DNA from: Chloroflexota bacterium
GTDB lineage: Bacteria; Chloroflexota; Anaerolineae; Anaerolineales; Anaerolineaceae
DNA: 26,756 bases
Assembly: GCA_029265085.1 (NCBI GenBank)
Contig: JAJUJY010000047.1
Coordinates: 1 to 26,756 of the forward strand
Direction of reading: 5' to 3'
The notes under the pieces are model-generated. The model did not search any database and was not told the DNA's origin. It saw only the letters and a list, made by a program, of their open reading frames with translations. This document shows positions 1 to 7,164 of this stretch, piece by piece. Both the position numbers and the translations under genes were made by a program. Position 1 is the first letter of the stretch. The number at the start of each line of letters is the position of its first letter.

Positions 1-681
1 GATCAGGCTGCCCTGGCTGTGGAAACAGCACGCTTGCGCGACCAGGCTGAACAGGCTGCTGCAATTGCCGAGCGCAACCGCCTGGCCCGCGATCTGCACG
101 ATGCAGTAACGCAAACCCTGTTTTCTGCCAGCCTGATTGCTGAGGTGCTGCCGCGCATCTGGGAACGAAATGCTCAGGATGGTTTGCACCGTTTAGAGGA
201 ACTGCGCCAGTTAACCCGCGGCGCGTTGGCGGAAATGCGCACTTTGCTTTATGAGCTCCGGCCAACCACGTTGATGGAGGCTGACCTGGGCGATTTGCTC
301 AAGCAGTTGTGCGAAGCATTTATTGGCCGGGCACGTGTGCCGGTGGAGTACACCAGCGAAGGAAAAACCACGCTGCCAGCCGATGTGCAGATTGCCTTTT
401 ATCGCATTGCCCAAGAGGCACTAAATAACGTTTCCAAATATGCGGCTGCAACCCAGGTACAATTTACATTGACCCGCACGCCAGAAGAAGTACAATTATG
501 TATTGTGGATAATGGCCGCGGATTTGTGCCTCAAAAGGTGACCGCAGAGCATTTTGGGCTTAAAATTATGCGGGAACGTGCTGAAGCAATTGGTGCTTTC
601 TTTGACCTGGAAAGTGCGTTGGGGAAAGGAACACGCATCACGGTTCATTGGGAGCCAAACGAAGGAATGAAGCATGGATGA
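1..681 (+). CDS. Sensor histidine kinase, NarL/HisKA_3 type (5' partial)
   Basis: The reading frame is open from base 1, so the true start lies upstream; the GTG at 19 is internal. The first visible residues (DQAALAVETARLRDQAEQ) look like the C-terminal helix of a GAF domain running into a coiled linker. Next come a HisKA_3 dimerisation/phosphoacceptor box (RNRLARDLHDAVTQTL, with the phosphorylated His in DLHD) and a HATPase_c domain with an N-box (EALNNVSKY) and a G1 box (DNGRGF). This is the layout of NarL/LiaS-like kinases, which autophosphorylate and pass the phosphate to a LuxR-type regulator. The next gene is exactly such a regulator and overlaps it by 8 bases, so they form a cognate pair. 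The input signal cannot be told because the sensory part is missing. Confidence 0.93.
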   Translation, partial: DQAALAVETARLRDQAEQAAAIAERNRLARDLHDAVTQTLFSASLIAEVLPRIWERNAQDGLHRLEELRQLTRGALAEMRTLLYELRPTTLMEADLGDLLKQLCEAFIGRARVPVEYTSEGKTTLPADVQIAFYRIAQEALNNVSKYAAATQVQFTLTRTPEEVQLCIVDNGRGFVPQKVTAEHFGLKIMRERAEAIGAFFDLESALGKGTRITVHWEPNEGMKHG

Positions 682-1315
682 CAAAAAAAGTATTCGCGTG
701 ATGATTGTGGACGACCATGCAGTGGTACGCAGTGGTCTTTCTGCTTTTATGTTGGCATTTGATGAGTTAGACCTGGTTGGCGAAGCCGAAAATGGCAAAG
801 AGGCAGTGCGGCTTTGCGGTGAGTTAAGTCCGGATGTGGTTTTAATGGACTTGATGATGCCGGAAATGGACGGCGCTACGGCCACAAAATTTATCCGGCA
901 GCAGTACCCCAAAACACAGGTCATTGCTTTAACCAGTTTCCGTGAAGATACCCTGGTACAGGGAGCGCTGCAAGCAGGCGCTATCAGTTACCTGTTAAAA
1001 AATGTTTCGGCGGATGAATTGGTGCGCGCCATCCAGGCAGCCTATGCCGGGCGGTCCACGCTTTCACCGGAAGCTGCGCAGGTGTTGATTCAGGCAGCTA
1101 CACAACCGCGCACTCCGGGTTTTGATCTGACTGACCGTGAGCGAGATGTTCTGGCTCTGATGGTGAAGGGGTTCAGCAACAGTGAAATTGCGGACAAGCT
1201 GGTGGTCAGCGCGTCAACGGTTAAATTCCATGTCAGCAATATCCTGTCTAAATTGGGGGTTTCCAGCCGGACGGAGGCGGTCGCTTTCGCGCTTCAGCAA
1301 CACCTGGTGGAATAA
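674..1315 (+). CDS. LuxR/NarL-family two-component response regulator
   Basis: A 213-residue DNA-binding response regulator. The receiver domain (about 6-125) has the acidic pair D13-D14, phosphoacceptor D59 (VVLMDLMMPEMDG), the switch Thr in IALTSF and the conserved Lys in YLLKN. The C-terminal GerE/LuxR helix-turn-helix covers about 150-210 (LTDRERDVLALMVKGFSNSE, then STVKFHVSNIL). The ATG at 674 overlaps the kinase stop and is preceded by GAAGGA, which supports this start and translational coupling. It should be phosphorylated by the upstream kinase and act as a transcription factor. Its targets are unknown. A strong terminator follows, so the pair is a closed unit at its 3' end. Confidence 0.95.
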   Translation: MDDKKSIRVMIVDDHAVVRSGLSAFMLAFDELDLVGEAENGKEAVRLCGELSPDVVLMDLMMPEMDGATATKFIRQQYPKTQVIALTSFREDTLVQGALQAGAISYLLKNVSADELVRAIQAAYAGRSTLSPEAAQVLIQAATQPRTPGFDLTDRERDVLALMVKGFSNSEIADKLVVSASTVKFHVSNILSKLGVSSRTEAVAFALQQHLVE

Positions 1316-1338
1316 CCAGATCGGATTTGTAACTTTCA

Positions 1339-1377
1339 TTCCCTGGCATCTGCGTGAACCTGCCAGGGAATTTTTTT
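1339..1377 (+). terminator. Rho-independent terminator after the two-component pair
   Basis: A perfect 10-bp stem (TTCCCTGGCA / TGCCAGGGAA) with a 12-base loop is followed directly by seven T. It lies 24 bases after the response-regulator stop. Confidence 0.9.
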
Positions 1378-1550
1378 ACCTGCATCTTGAGGAATATCCT
1401 GTTAGCTGGTCTAGTCTGATATCCTGTTCTTTTGACCAGGAGAAAACTGCCCCGTGGCTTGGTGTTTAATCAGGAATCTTTTTTGATAATTAGTTATGGA
1501 ATATCACCTGAAAGGATTGTTGCGTCAATTCCTCGCATAGGTTTCTTTTG

Positions 1551-1907
1551 ATGAAAATTTTGTTAGCAGATGATGAAGGAAAAGTTCGATCTGCAATCCG
1601 TTTATTATTGGAGCAGGAAGCAGACTATCAAGTTGTAGGAGAGCTTGATTGTTTGGATGGTTTGCTTTCGCAGGTTCAGGAAATACAGCCCGATTTGCTG
1701 CTCCTGGATTGGGAAATTTCGATGCATGGCTCCCAGGTGGATTTGCTGAATGATTTGCATAATTGCTATCCCAAATTGCGGATCATTGCTCTGAGCGGAC
1801 GTCCAGAATCGCGCTTGCAGGCCTTTGCCTCGGGTGTGGATGGATTTGTCAGCAAAGGGGATCCCCCGGAGCGGTTGTTGGAGATGGTGCACAGAGCCTT
1901 GGTTTGA
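1551..1907 (+). CDS. Stand-alone response-regulator receiver protein
   Basis: A 118-residue protein made of a single CheY-like receiver domain and no output domain. The acidic pocket (LLADDEGK, D7-D8), phosphoacceptor D53 (LLLLDWEI), switch Ser (IALSGR) and conserved Lys (FVSKGD) are all present, so it should be phosphorylatable. An in-frame TTG lies directly before the ATG at 1551. I chose the ATG, with AGGT about 8 bases upstream. It could act by protein-protein contact or as a phosphate shuttle. The neighbouring kinase is a possible partner, but a terminator separates the two units. The MFS gene begins 54 bases downstream and may be cotranscribed. Confidence 0.85.
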   Translation: MKILLADDEGKVRSAIRLLLEQEADYQVVGELDCLDGLLSQVQEIQPDLLLLDWEISMHGSQVDLLNDLHNCYPKLRIIALSGRPESRLQAFASGVDGFVSKGDPPERLLEMVHRALV

Positions 1908-1961
1908 AATTTAATGGTAAGGCCTTGTCAAAGTTCTGTGTTCGGTTTAGCATAAAGGTAC

Positions 1962-3221
1962 GTGAGTAATCTGATGGTAAAAAAGAATCCCTTGATGAGC
2001 CGTGTGCTGCTTGCATTTATGGGCACCATGATCCTGGCCAATATTGCCGGGATGATGTACCGTAATTTGCTGCCGTTATATTTGCAGACATTGGGCGCTG
2101 ATGTTGGCCAGATTGGCTTGTTTTTTACACTTTCTGCAATTGCCCCGCTGCTTTTTCAGATATTAGGCGGTTGGTTATCGGATACTATTGGCCGTCTGCA
2201 AGCTGTGGCGATCGGCAGCGTGGCGGGTGTGTTGGGGTATGTGGTGTACCTGGTCTCGCCCAGCTGGGAGTGGCTGCTGCTGGCTATGGTCACCGGGGCG
2301 GTGGCAGGTTCTTTTGTCGCGCCGAGCTTTCAGGCTTTTATTGCCGAGCAAACCAGCCAGGAAAACTTAGGCAAGGTGTACGGCCTTTCAGAAGGTTTGT
2401 TCGCCGTGGTGGGGGTCATTGGACCTCCTTTGGGCGGCATCATTTCTGATCGCTATGGCTATAAAATGCTTTTCCTGGTCTCTGGCGTCTTGTATCTGGC
2501 CGCCACGGTGATTCGCTTATTCATGGCGCGGAAAGCGCGCAAAACGGGCGAGCAAACCGCCAAAAAACCGACCTTTGCAGGCTTGAAATCTAACCTGAGC
2601 GCTATGTTTGGTTTGTTGGTTAGCGGCGGGGTGGTTACCTGGCTCATGATATCTGACGGTGCGGTTGATGTCTCCTTTAGCCTGGTTGGACAATTGGAAC
2701 CGCTTTACGTGCAAAACCAGCTAGGAATTACCAATACACAGATCGGTTTTCTCTCGTCGATTGGTTCAATTGTAACTATGGCTTTGATGACGGCTGCCGG
2801 TTGGCTTTCTGATAAGAAAGGTGAACGGGTCGGTATTGTTCTGGGCTTTGCGATGGTTGCCTTTGGTTTTATTGTATTTTTATTGAGCAGCAAATTCCAA
2901 GAGCTGGTGGTTTCCTGGGTTCTGTTTGGCATGGGGCAGGCGTTAATTTCTCCAGCGTTTAATTCGTTGGTGTCTAAAGTGGTGCCGACCAGTTTGCGCG
3001 GAACAGCGTTTGGCTTGTTCACCACCAGCCTGGGACTGATCTCGCTGCCTGCGCCCTTTATTGGCGGACTGATGTGGAAACATATTGACCCGCGTGCACC
3101 GTTTATTGTACCGATTGTCGTGACCCTGGCACTGCTGCCGTTAATGTGGGTCAAGTTTAAACTGCCGCCTAAGGCAAGTGCTGAACCGGAAACAGTACCG
3201 GTAGATGCAGCGGCGGATTAG
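1962..3221 (+). CDS. Major facilitator superfamily transporter
   Basis: A 419-residue polytopic membrane protein with about 12 hydrophobic segments in two halves. Both halves carry the MFS motif-A loop: GGWLSDTIGRLQ near residue 69 and GWLSDKKGERVG near residue 279. A charged cytoplasmic linker (MARKARKTGEQTAKKP, about 188-203) separates the halves. The family moves small molecules using ion gradients. The overall look fits drug/efflux-type members, but the substrate cannot be read from sequence. The start may be GTG 1962 or the in-frame ATG at 1974, which begins MVKKNPLMSRVLL; both have weak upstream Shine-Dalgarno matches. It is followed 22 bases later by a small PUA/ASCH-like gene. Confidence 0.9.
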   Translation: MSNLMVKKNPLMSRVLLAFMGTMILANIAGMMYRNLLPLYLQTLGADVGQIGLFFTLSAIAPLLFQILGGWLSDTIGRLQAVAIGSVAGVLGYVVYLVSPSWEWLLLAMVTGAVAGSFVAPSFQAFIAEQTSQENLGKVYGLSEGLFAVVGVIGPPLGGIISDRYGYKMLFLVSGVLYLAATVIRLFMARKARKTGEQTAKKPTFAGLKSNLSAMFGLLVSGGVVTWLMISDGAVDVSFSLVGQLEPLYVQNQLGITNTQIGFLSSIGSIVTMALMTAAGWLSDKKGERVGIVLGFAMVAFGFIVFLLSSKFQELVVSWVLFGMGQALISPAFNSLVSKVVPTSLRGTAFGLFTTSLGLISLPAPFIGGLMWKHIDPRAPFIVPIVVTLALLPLMWVKFKLPPKASAEPETVPVDAAAD

Positions 3222-3243
3222 TTAATTCTTCAAGGCGGTAAAA

Positions 3244-3672
3244 ATGGATCACATTGTGTATTTGGATGTGAAAGCCAAAGAATTGGAAAATTTGTTGGCT
3301 GGTACAAAGTCGATGATTATCCGCGGCGCAACAGGCCGAAAACTTCCGCATGGGCGGGTAAAGGAAGGCGATGTCTTATATTTTGTGCGCAACAATGGCG
3401 AAGGCCTGGTGCAGGCTTGCGCTGTGGTGAAGCATGCCTTTCACTCTGATCAGCTTACGCCGGAAGAATCGCAGCAAATGGTGCAGGATAACCAGCCTAA
3501 ACTACAATTAAACGACGGTCTGTTAAAACGATTTGCCGGCAAACGCTACCTGGTACTGATCGAAGTCGAGCAGGTGCAGGCGTTAGATCCGTTCTCTTTT
3601 GATCGTTCCGCTTATGGCAATATGGATGATTGGCTGCCAGTGGAAACGATCGATTCGGTACGGGCTGCATAA
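3244..3672 (+). CDS. Small PUA/ASCH-like domain protein
   Basis: A 142-residue soluble protein starting at an ATG with AAGGCGG about 6 bases upstream. The N-terminal half (IVYLDVKAKELENLLAG, then GRVKEGDVLYFVRN and VQACAVVKHAF) has the strand pattern of the PUA-like/ASCH fold: an early lysine-rich strand, a GD turn, then a V-x-A strand. These domains usually bind RNA or modified nucleotides. I recognise the fold type only from pattern, so the family assignment is tentative and the function unknown. The gene closes the unit that starts with the receiver protein, and a terminator follows it. Confidence 0.8.
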   Translation: MDHIVYLDVKAKELENLLAGTKSMIIRGATGRKLPHGRVKEGDVLYFVRNNGEGLVQACAVVKHAFHSDQLTPEESQQMVQDNQPKLQLNDGLLKRFAGKRYLVLIEVEQVQALDPFSFDRSAYGNMDDWLPVETIDSVRAA

Positions 3673-3699
3673 TTCATCTCTATAATCCTTATCAAGTTC

Positions 3700-3734
3700 A
3701 TGTCCTGGTCAAAAGACCAGGACATTTCCTCTTA
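3700..3734 (+). terminator. Hairpin terminator after the ASCH-like gene
   Basis: A perfect 11-bp stem (ATGTCCTGGTC / GACCAGGACAT) with an AAAA loop is followed by a pyrimidine-rich tract (TTCCTCTT). The T-run is imperfect, but the stem is very strong. Confidence 0.75.
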
Positions 3735-3861
3735 TCCTGAACAGGCATGATTCTCGCCTTTGGCTGGATGCGAAATAAATTTCTATGGTCTAGAATCAAG
3801 ACGGCTGGAATGCCGTATATCTTTTTGCGCCAGTACTGCATGCCAACAGAAAGGAAACCCG

Positions 3862-3960
3862 ATGAATAAAAAGTTTAAATTCTCGTTCTCACTTCCGGTG
3901 ATTTTTGCACTTTTGGGCTTTTTTGTTGTTTTGATCATGCTGCCCATGTTGTTGTTTTAG
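3862..3960 (+). CDS. 32-residue hydrophobic membrane peptide
   Basis: A short ORF, ATG 3862 to TAG 3960, encodes a basic N-terminus (MNKKFKFSF) followed by one hydrophobic helix of about 22 residues ending in MLLF. The start has a strong Shine-Dalgarno (AGAAAGGA, about 6 bases upstream). The same frame is open further upstream, but the earlier candidate start lacks a ribosome binding site and would add a non-membrane leader, so the short form is preferred. Predicted to be a single-pass inner-membrane peptide. No family is recognised. It lies 66 bases before the methyltransferase and could be cotranscribed with it. Confidence 0.55.
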   Translation: MNKKFKFSFSLPVIFALLGFFVVLIMLPMLLF

Positions 3961-4026
3961 TTTTTGAACTGGATGGCCCTGATCGGTCGGTCCAGTTGGA
4001 ATGACCGCAAAGGATTGTAAAAGATA

Positions 4027-4743
4027 ATGGTTACTGTACCCTGGTACACTGAGTTATACCAACCCTCTCCAATTGGAAAGCAGGGCGTTTGCGCTCGCAA
4101 CCCAATGGTGGAAGTCGATTTTATTGAAGCTGAAGTTGGGTACGATAAAAATAAAACAATTCTGGATGTTGGCTGTGGTTCTGGACGCCATGCCGTTGAG
4201 TTGTCCCGCCGTGGTTACCCGGTGGTAAGTGTGGACCTTTCTGAATCGATGCTGGTGCAGAAATCGGTTGTGCCGTTTTTGGAGCGGCGTGTCACACGCT
4301 TGCTGCGCCAGGATGTGCGAAATTTGGACCTGGATATGCAGGTTCCTGTTGCACTGTGCCTGTGTGAAGGGGGCTTTTCGTTGATGGAAAAAGACGAAAT
4401 GGACCTGTTTTTACTACACAAAATTGAACAATCCCTGGAACCAGACGGTAAGCTGATTTTAACGGCGCCAAATGCAGTATATTTATTGTCACATCACCCG
4501 CGCTGTTTTGACCCGATCCGGCGCCGGGCAACTTTTCACCTGAAAACTGTGGATGATACCAATCATGCTGTGGACCTTACCTGTGGCCAACGATGGTATA
4601 CTACAATGGAATTGAGCTGGCTGCTGAACCGGGTCGGCCTGCGTGTGCAAAACTTCTTCTCTGTTTCTGAGCGCGGGTTTGATTTTAACCATGTGCCGGG
4701 ACCAGACCATTTGGAAATTGGTGTAATTGCTGTAAAACCATAG
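4027..4743 (+). CDS. Class I SAM-dependent methyltransferase
   Basis: A 238-residue protein with the Rossmann methyltransferase signature. Motif I (ILDVGCGSGRH, residues 45-55) binds S-adenosylmethionine, the acidic end of strand 2 follows (VVSVDLSESML), then a post-motif region (RQDVRNLDL) and the strand-4 region (ALCLCEGGFSLM). It resembles the Methyltransf_11/25 type that acts on small molecules or lipids, but the substrate cannot be deduced. The N-terminal 40 residues (WYTELYQPSP...) form a short cap. The nearest Shine-Dalgarno-like stretch, AAAGGA, is rather far from the ATG (about 11 bases), so initiation may be weak. The next gene starts 5 bases after the stop, suggesting cotranslation. 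Confidence 0.88.
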   Translation: MVTVPWYTELYQPSPIGKQGVCARNPMVEVDFIEAEVGYDKNKTILDVGCGSGRHAVELSRRGYPVVSVDLSESMLVQKSVVPFLERRVTRLLRQDVRNLDLDMQVPVALCLCEGGFSLMEKDEMDLFLLHKIEQSLEPDGKLILTAPNAVYLLSHHPRCFDPIRRRATFHLKTVDDTNHAVDLTCGQRWYTTMELSWLLNRVGLRVQNFFSVSERGFDFNHVPGPDHLEIGVIAVKP

Positions 4744-4748
4744 CAAGG

Positions 4749-5105
4749 ATGAATCGAATTTCCGCCTGGATGACGATCAAAACTGTATTTGAGCGGCAGT
4801 TTGCCCGCTGGCAGATTAGTCTGCCAGAAATGCCGCCTGAATTGGGCGTTGCAGGCAGTATTTATCAGGCAGGATGGACTTTAAATTACCGGCTGGTTGA
4901 AGAAAACGGCGAGATTTGCCTGGTGTTCTTTACCAGCCATCGCATGACCAACGACCGGCTGGAAAAGATTTTCGCGGATGGCCGCTCTGAGTTGGTTGAT
5001 GCCTGTTGGGAAACCTTTATCTCCGGCAGTCCGGAATCGGAACGCCAATATTATGAACATAACCGCCAATTTTACGAATTGGTTAAACAATACGGCCTGG
5101 GCTAA
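4749..5105 (+). CDS. Hypothetical protein, 118 residues
   Basis: No family is recognised. The protein is soluble, with no signal peptide or membrane segment and a compact mixed alpha/beta look: WTLNYRLVEENG, ICLVFFTSHRMTNDR, then a helical C-terminus rich in Glu, Tyr and Gln. ATG 4749 sits directly after AAGG, too close for a good Shine-Dalgarno. An alternative in-frame ATG at 4770 (MTIKTVFERQ) is possible. It is only 5 bases from the methyltransferase stop, so the two probably act together or are translationally coupled. Its stop codon lies inside the loop of a strong hairpin. Confidence 0.75.
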   Translation: MNRISAWMTIKTVFERQFARWQISLPEMPPELGVAGSIYQAGWTLNYRLVEENGEICLVFFTSHRMTNDRLEKIFADGRSELVDACWETFISGSPESERQYYEHNRQFYELVKQYGLG

Positions 5106-5124
5106 CCCCAGGCCGTAAGATTTT
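5091..5124. terminator. Bidirectional hairpin between convergent genes
   Basis: A perfect 11-bp stem (TACGGCCTGGG / CCCAGGCCGTA) with loop CTAAC is followed by TTTT on the plus strand and, on the minus strand, by TTGTTT. It spans the stop codon of the 118-residue gene (TAA in the loop) and lies just past the stop of the convergent CAP gene, so it can end transcripts from both sides. Confidence 0.75.
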
Positions 5125-6914
5125 CATCGGCGGATGGCGGGTAAAAAGACGGCGCTCATATCGCGTACCACGTTGAGATGGACCGGTACTTCAGTGGAAA
5201 GAGCGCTGCCGTCTGTGCTCTGCACAACAAAGGAAGCGTCATAACCGCCTTCGCGTAAATTGCCTAAATCTACTTCTACATGCACATTGTTTCCCTGGCG
5301 GCTGACAATCAACCAGTTGGCGGTGCTGTAAACTTCCCAACTGGAGCTGCCGCATTCCTGGCTGACGGGAACTTCGCGCGTGCCTGGAGGTGGATCATCC
5401 GCAGCCAGACCGGCCATAAAATCAAGCTCGGCATTGGCGGTTTGCAGTTCGGGCAGCATGGTCACACCCTCAAAGAACGGGGTGAAATTGTTTGCACCAT
5501 CGGTGTAGCGGACCCAAACACCCTGACCGCGATAATTGCGGCTGGGAATATTGAAGGTCATGGTTGAACCAGTTAGCGGGACGGGCGCGCTGAAGATTGA
5601 AACAGCATCTACATACACATCGGCAGTGCCGGTGCGCGTAAAGTCAAAGATCAGGTGCTTTGCATCTGTGGTGTTAGGGGTATGGGTGAAGGCAATTTGA
5701 AATTCCTGGTACTGGTTTGCAGCGCTGAAGTCCGTGCCTTTGAGTGAAACCGGCCCATAAACGGTTGTGCCGCCTTTGACCGAGATCTTAATCACCTCAT
5801 TGGTGGAGGTGTTATTGTTTACCTTCAGGCGAAAATAAGCCACCATGGGCGTATTGGTGTAGAACTGATCCATGTAATTATTGACCCAGGCATAGCTGTT
5901 GCCGTTTCCAGGCCGCAGCCGGAAAGCGGTTCCACCCCAGGCTGTGCTGTCGTTAACCCGTTCGCCGTTGCCCCACCAAAGCTGAAAGGTCTTGTGGGTG
6001 TCGTCTGCCAGCCAGCCAAGTGAATACTGCACCTTGGGGCGTCCGCCGCCATCCAGTTTGTACAGGGTCACATAGGGATCGGTTTCCGACATTTGGGTCT
6101 CGTTAATCTGGTTGGTGGGAATGCTGCTGCCTAAATAGATGGTGTCTTTAACCGTCATAGTGCGGTTAAAGGCGTCTTTGGTACGCACGTACACATTTTT
6201 CCAACCTTCACCACTGGCCAATGTCCAGCTTTTATTGGTTTTATAGGTTTCCCAACTGGCATTGGTAAAGCAAACGTTGTTGCTGACCATCATTTGTGTG
6301 GCAGGGCTGAGACTGGCAAAACTGTCCCACTGTTGGCGGTCGTAGATATAAAGATTGGCCCCGGTGCTGGTGGTGGAAACTGCCTCGTTGTTGATGATGG
6401 CCGGGGGGTAATCGGTGTCGTACCCGAAGGTTTGGGTGACCCAGCCGCGTAAATCACTTGGGCGCTGGTAGTATCCCAGGCCGACCTCGCGCGGATTGGG
6501 GTCGAGCAGGTTTGCCCGGTGCCCATCACTGGCCATCCAACCCGCAATCGCTTGCGTGGGCGAAACATAGCCGCAGTAGGCATTTTCTGAACCGGAACGG
6601 CCCAGGTAGCCAAAGATTATGGCGCGGTCGGATGGCCAGTCGCCATTGGTGTCGATGTGTTCGCAAAATCCAACCGAGCGGTTTTCAGTAGAATCCCAGG
6701 AAAACCAACGTGCTGCCTGGGTTAATTCATAATTCCAGCGCAGCGGAGGCAAGCCATTATTGATTCGTTCAACGTTACCTAAATAAACTGCCTGAGCCTC
6801 GTTGTAGGCCATCTCAGGGCTTTGTACGGTCGCATCATAACTGATTTGGGCGTGAACCCCAGTTACGATGATCCCCAGTAAAAGTGGCACAATATACCAC
6901 CAACGAAGTCGCAT
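5124..6914 (-). CDS. Secreted CAP-domain protein with BACON-like C-terminal domain
   Basis: A 596-residue exported protein. Residues 1-22 form a signal peptide (basic MRLRWW, hydrophobic core, likely cleavage after VHA). Residues about 38-170 are a bacterial CAP/SCP domain with both characteristic His sites (FCEHID and ASDGHRANLL) and the conserved GLGYY. A beta-rich middle follows, with a jelly-roll-like stretch near 330-450 (AYFRLKVNNN, VYVDAVSIF). Residues about 505-583 resemble a BACON/Ig-like domain (SSSWEVYSTANWLIV). The extreme C-terminus is AVFLPAIRR, a short tail discussed in the findings. The start is supported by GAAGGAG about 8 bases upstream. Its exact role (binding, lipid contact or hydrolysis outside the cell) is unknown. 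Confidence 0.9.
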   Translation of the reverse strand: MRLRWWYIVPLLLGIIVTGVHAQISYDATVQSPEMAYNEAQAVYLGNVERINNGLPPLRWNYELTQAARWFSWDSTENRSVGFCEHIDTNGDWPSDRAIIFGYLGRSGSENAYCGYVSPTQAIAGWMASDGHRANLLDPNPREVGLGYYQRPSDLRGWVTQTFGYDTDYPPAIINNEAVSTTSTGANLYIYDRQQWDSFASLSPATQMMVSNNVCFTNASWETYKTNKSWTLASGEGWKNVYVRTKDAFNRTMTVKDTIYLGSSIPTNQINETQMSETDPYVTLYKLDGGGRPKVQYSLGWLADDTHKTFQLWWGNGERVNDSTAWGGTAFRLRPGNGNSYAWVNNYMDQFYTNTPMVAYFRLKVNNNTSTNEVIKISVKGGTTVYGPVSLKGTDFSAANQYQEFQIAFTHTPNTTDAKHLIFDFTRTGTADVYVDAVSIFSAPVPLTGSTMTFNIPSRNYRGQGVWVRYTDGANNFTPFFEGVTMLPELQTANAELDFMAGLAADDPPPGTREVPVSQECGSSSWEVYSTANWLIVSRQGNNVHVEVDLGNLREGGYDASFVVQSTDGSALSTEVPVHLNVVRDMSAVFLPAIRR

Positions 6915-6946
6915 TAAATTCAGTCTCCTTCGAATATAGCAGTAAA

Positions 6947-7014
6947 TTTATACTAATGAGAATTTGGTGGAATTTTCTTAAAAATCACTTAACAATTTTA
7001 TCAGGTATTGTCAA
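6947..7014 (-). promoter_or_regulatory. Likely promoter region of the CAP gene
   Basis: The 250-base gap 6915-7164 is markedly AT-rich. On the minus strand it contains a perfect TTGACA (7014-7009) but no good -10 at 17 bases, and nearer the gene a TATAAA (6952-6947) without a good -35. One of these probably starts the CAP transcript. The remaining bases show nothing but AT-rich sequence and the ndh terminator. Confidence 0.3.
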
Positions 7015-7093
7015 TCAATTCGGTCAAATACCCTATGAAACGACTGTATTCTAATGTTTTTTTAACAACCTGATATAAAAACAGATATTATCC

Positions 7094-7144
7094 AAAAATC
7101 TTCTGCAATGCAGGCCAGGACGGGTGTTAACCAACCGCCCTGGC
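7094..7144 (-). terminator. Terminator after the NADH dehydrogenase gene
   Basis: On the minus strand, 21 bases after the gene, a 10-bp stem (GCCAGGGCGG against CCCGTCCTGGC, with one G-T pair) is followed by a small CTGCA/TGCAG hairpin and then TTTTT (7098-7094). The T-run is offset from the main stem but abuts the second hairpin. Confidence 0.6.
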
Positions 7145-7164
7145 GATTAATATTTTGAAGCGAT

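Noticed and set aside
3760..3861. Longer start of the 32-residue peptide
   Set aside because: No ribosome binding site, and the added residues look like translated non-coding sequence. The strong AGAAAGGA belongs to ATG 3862.
3967..3997. Hairpin AACTGGA/TCCAGTT as a terminator after the small peptide gene
   Set aside because: Only 7 bp with a 17-base loop and no T-run on either strand.
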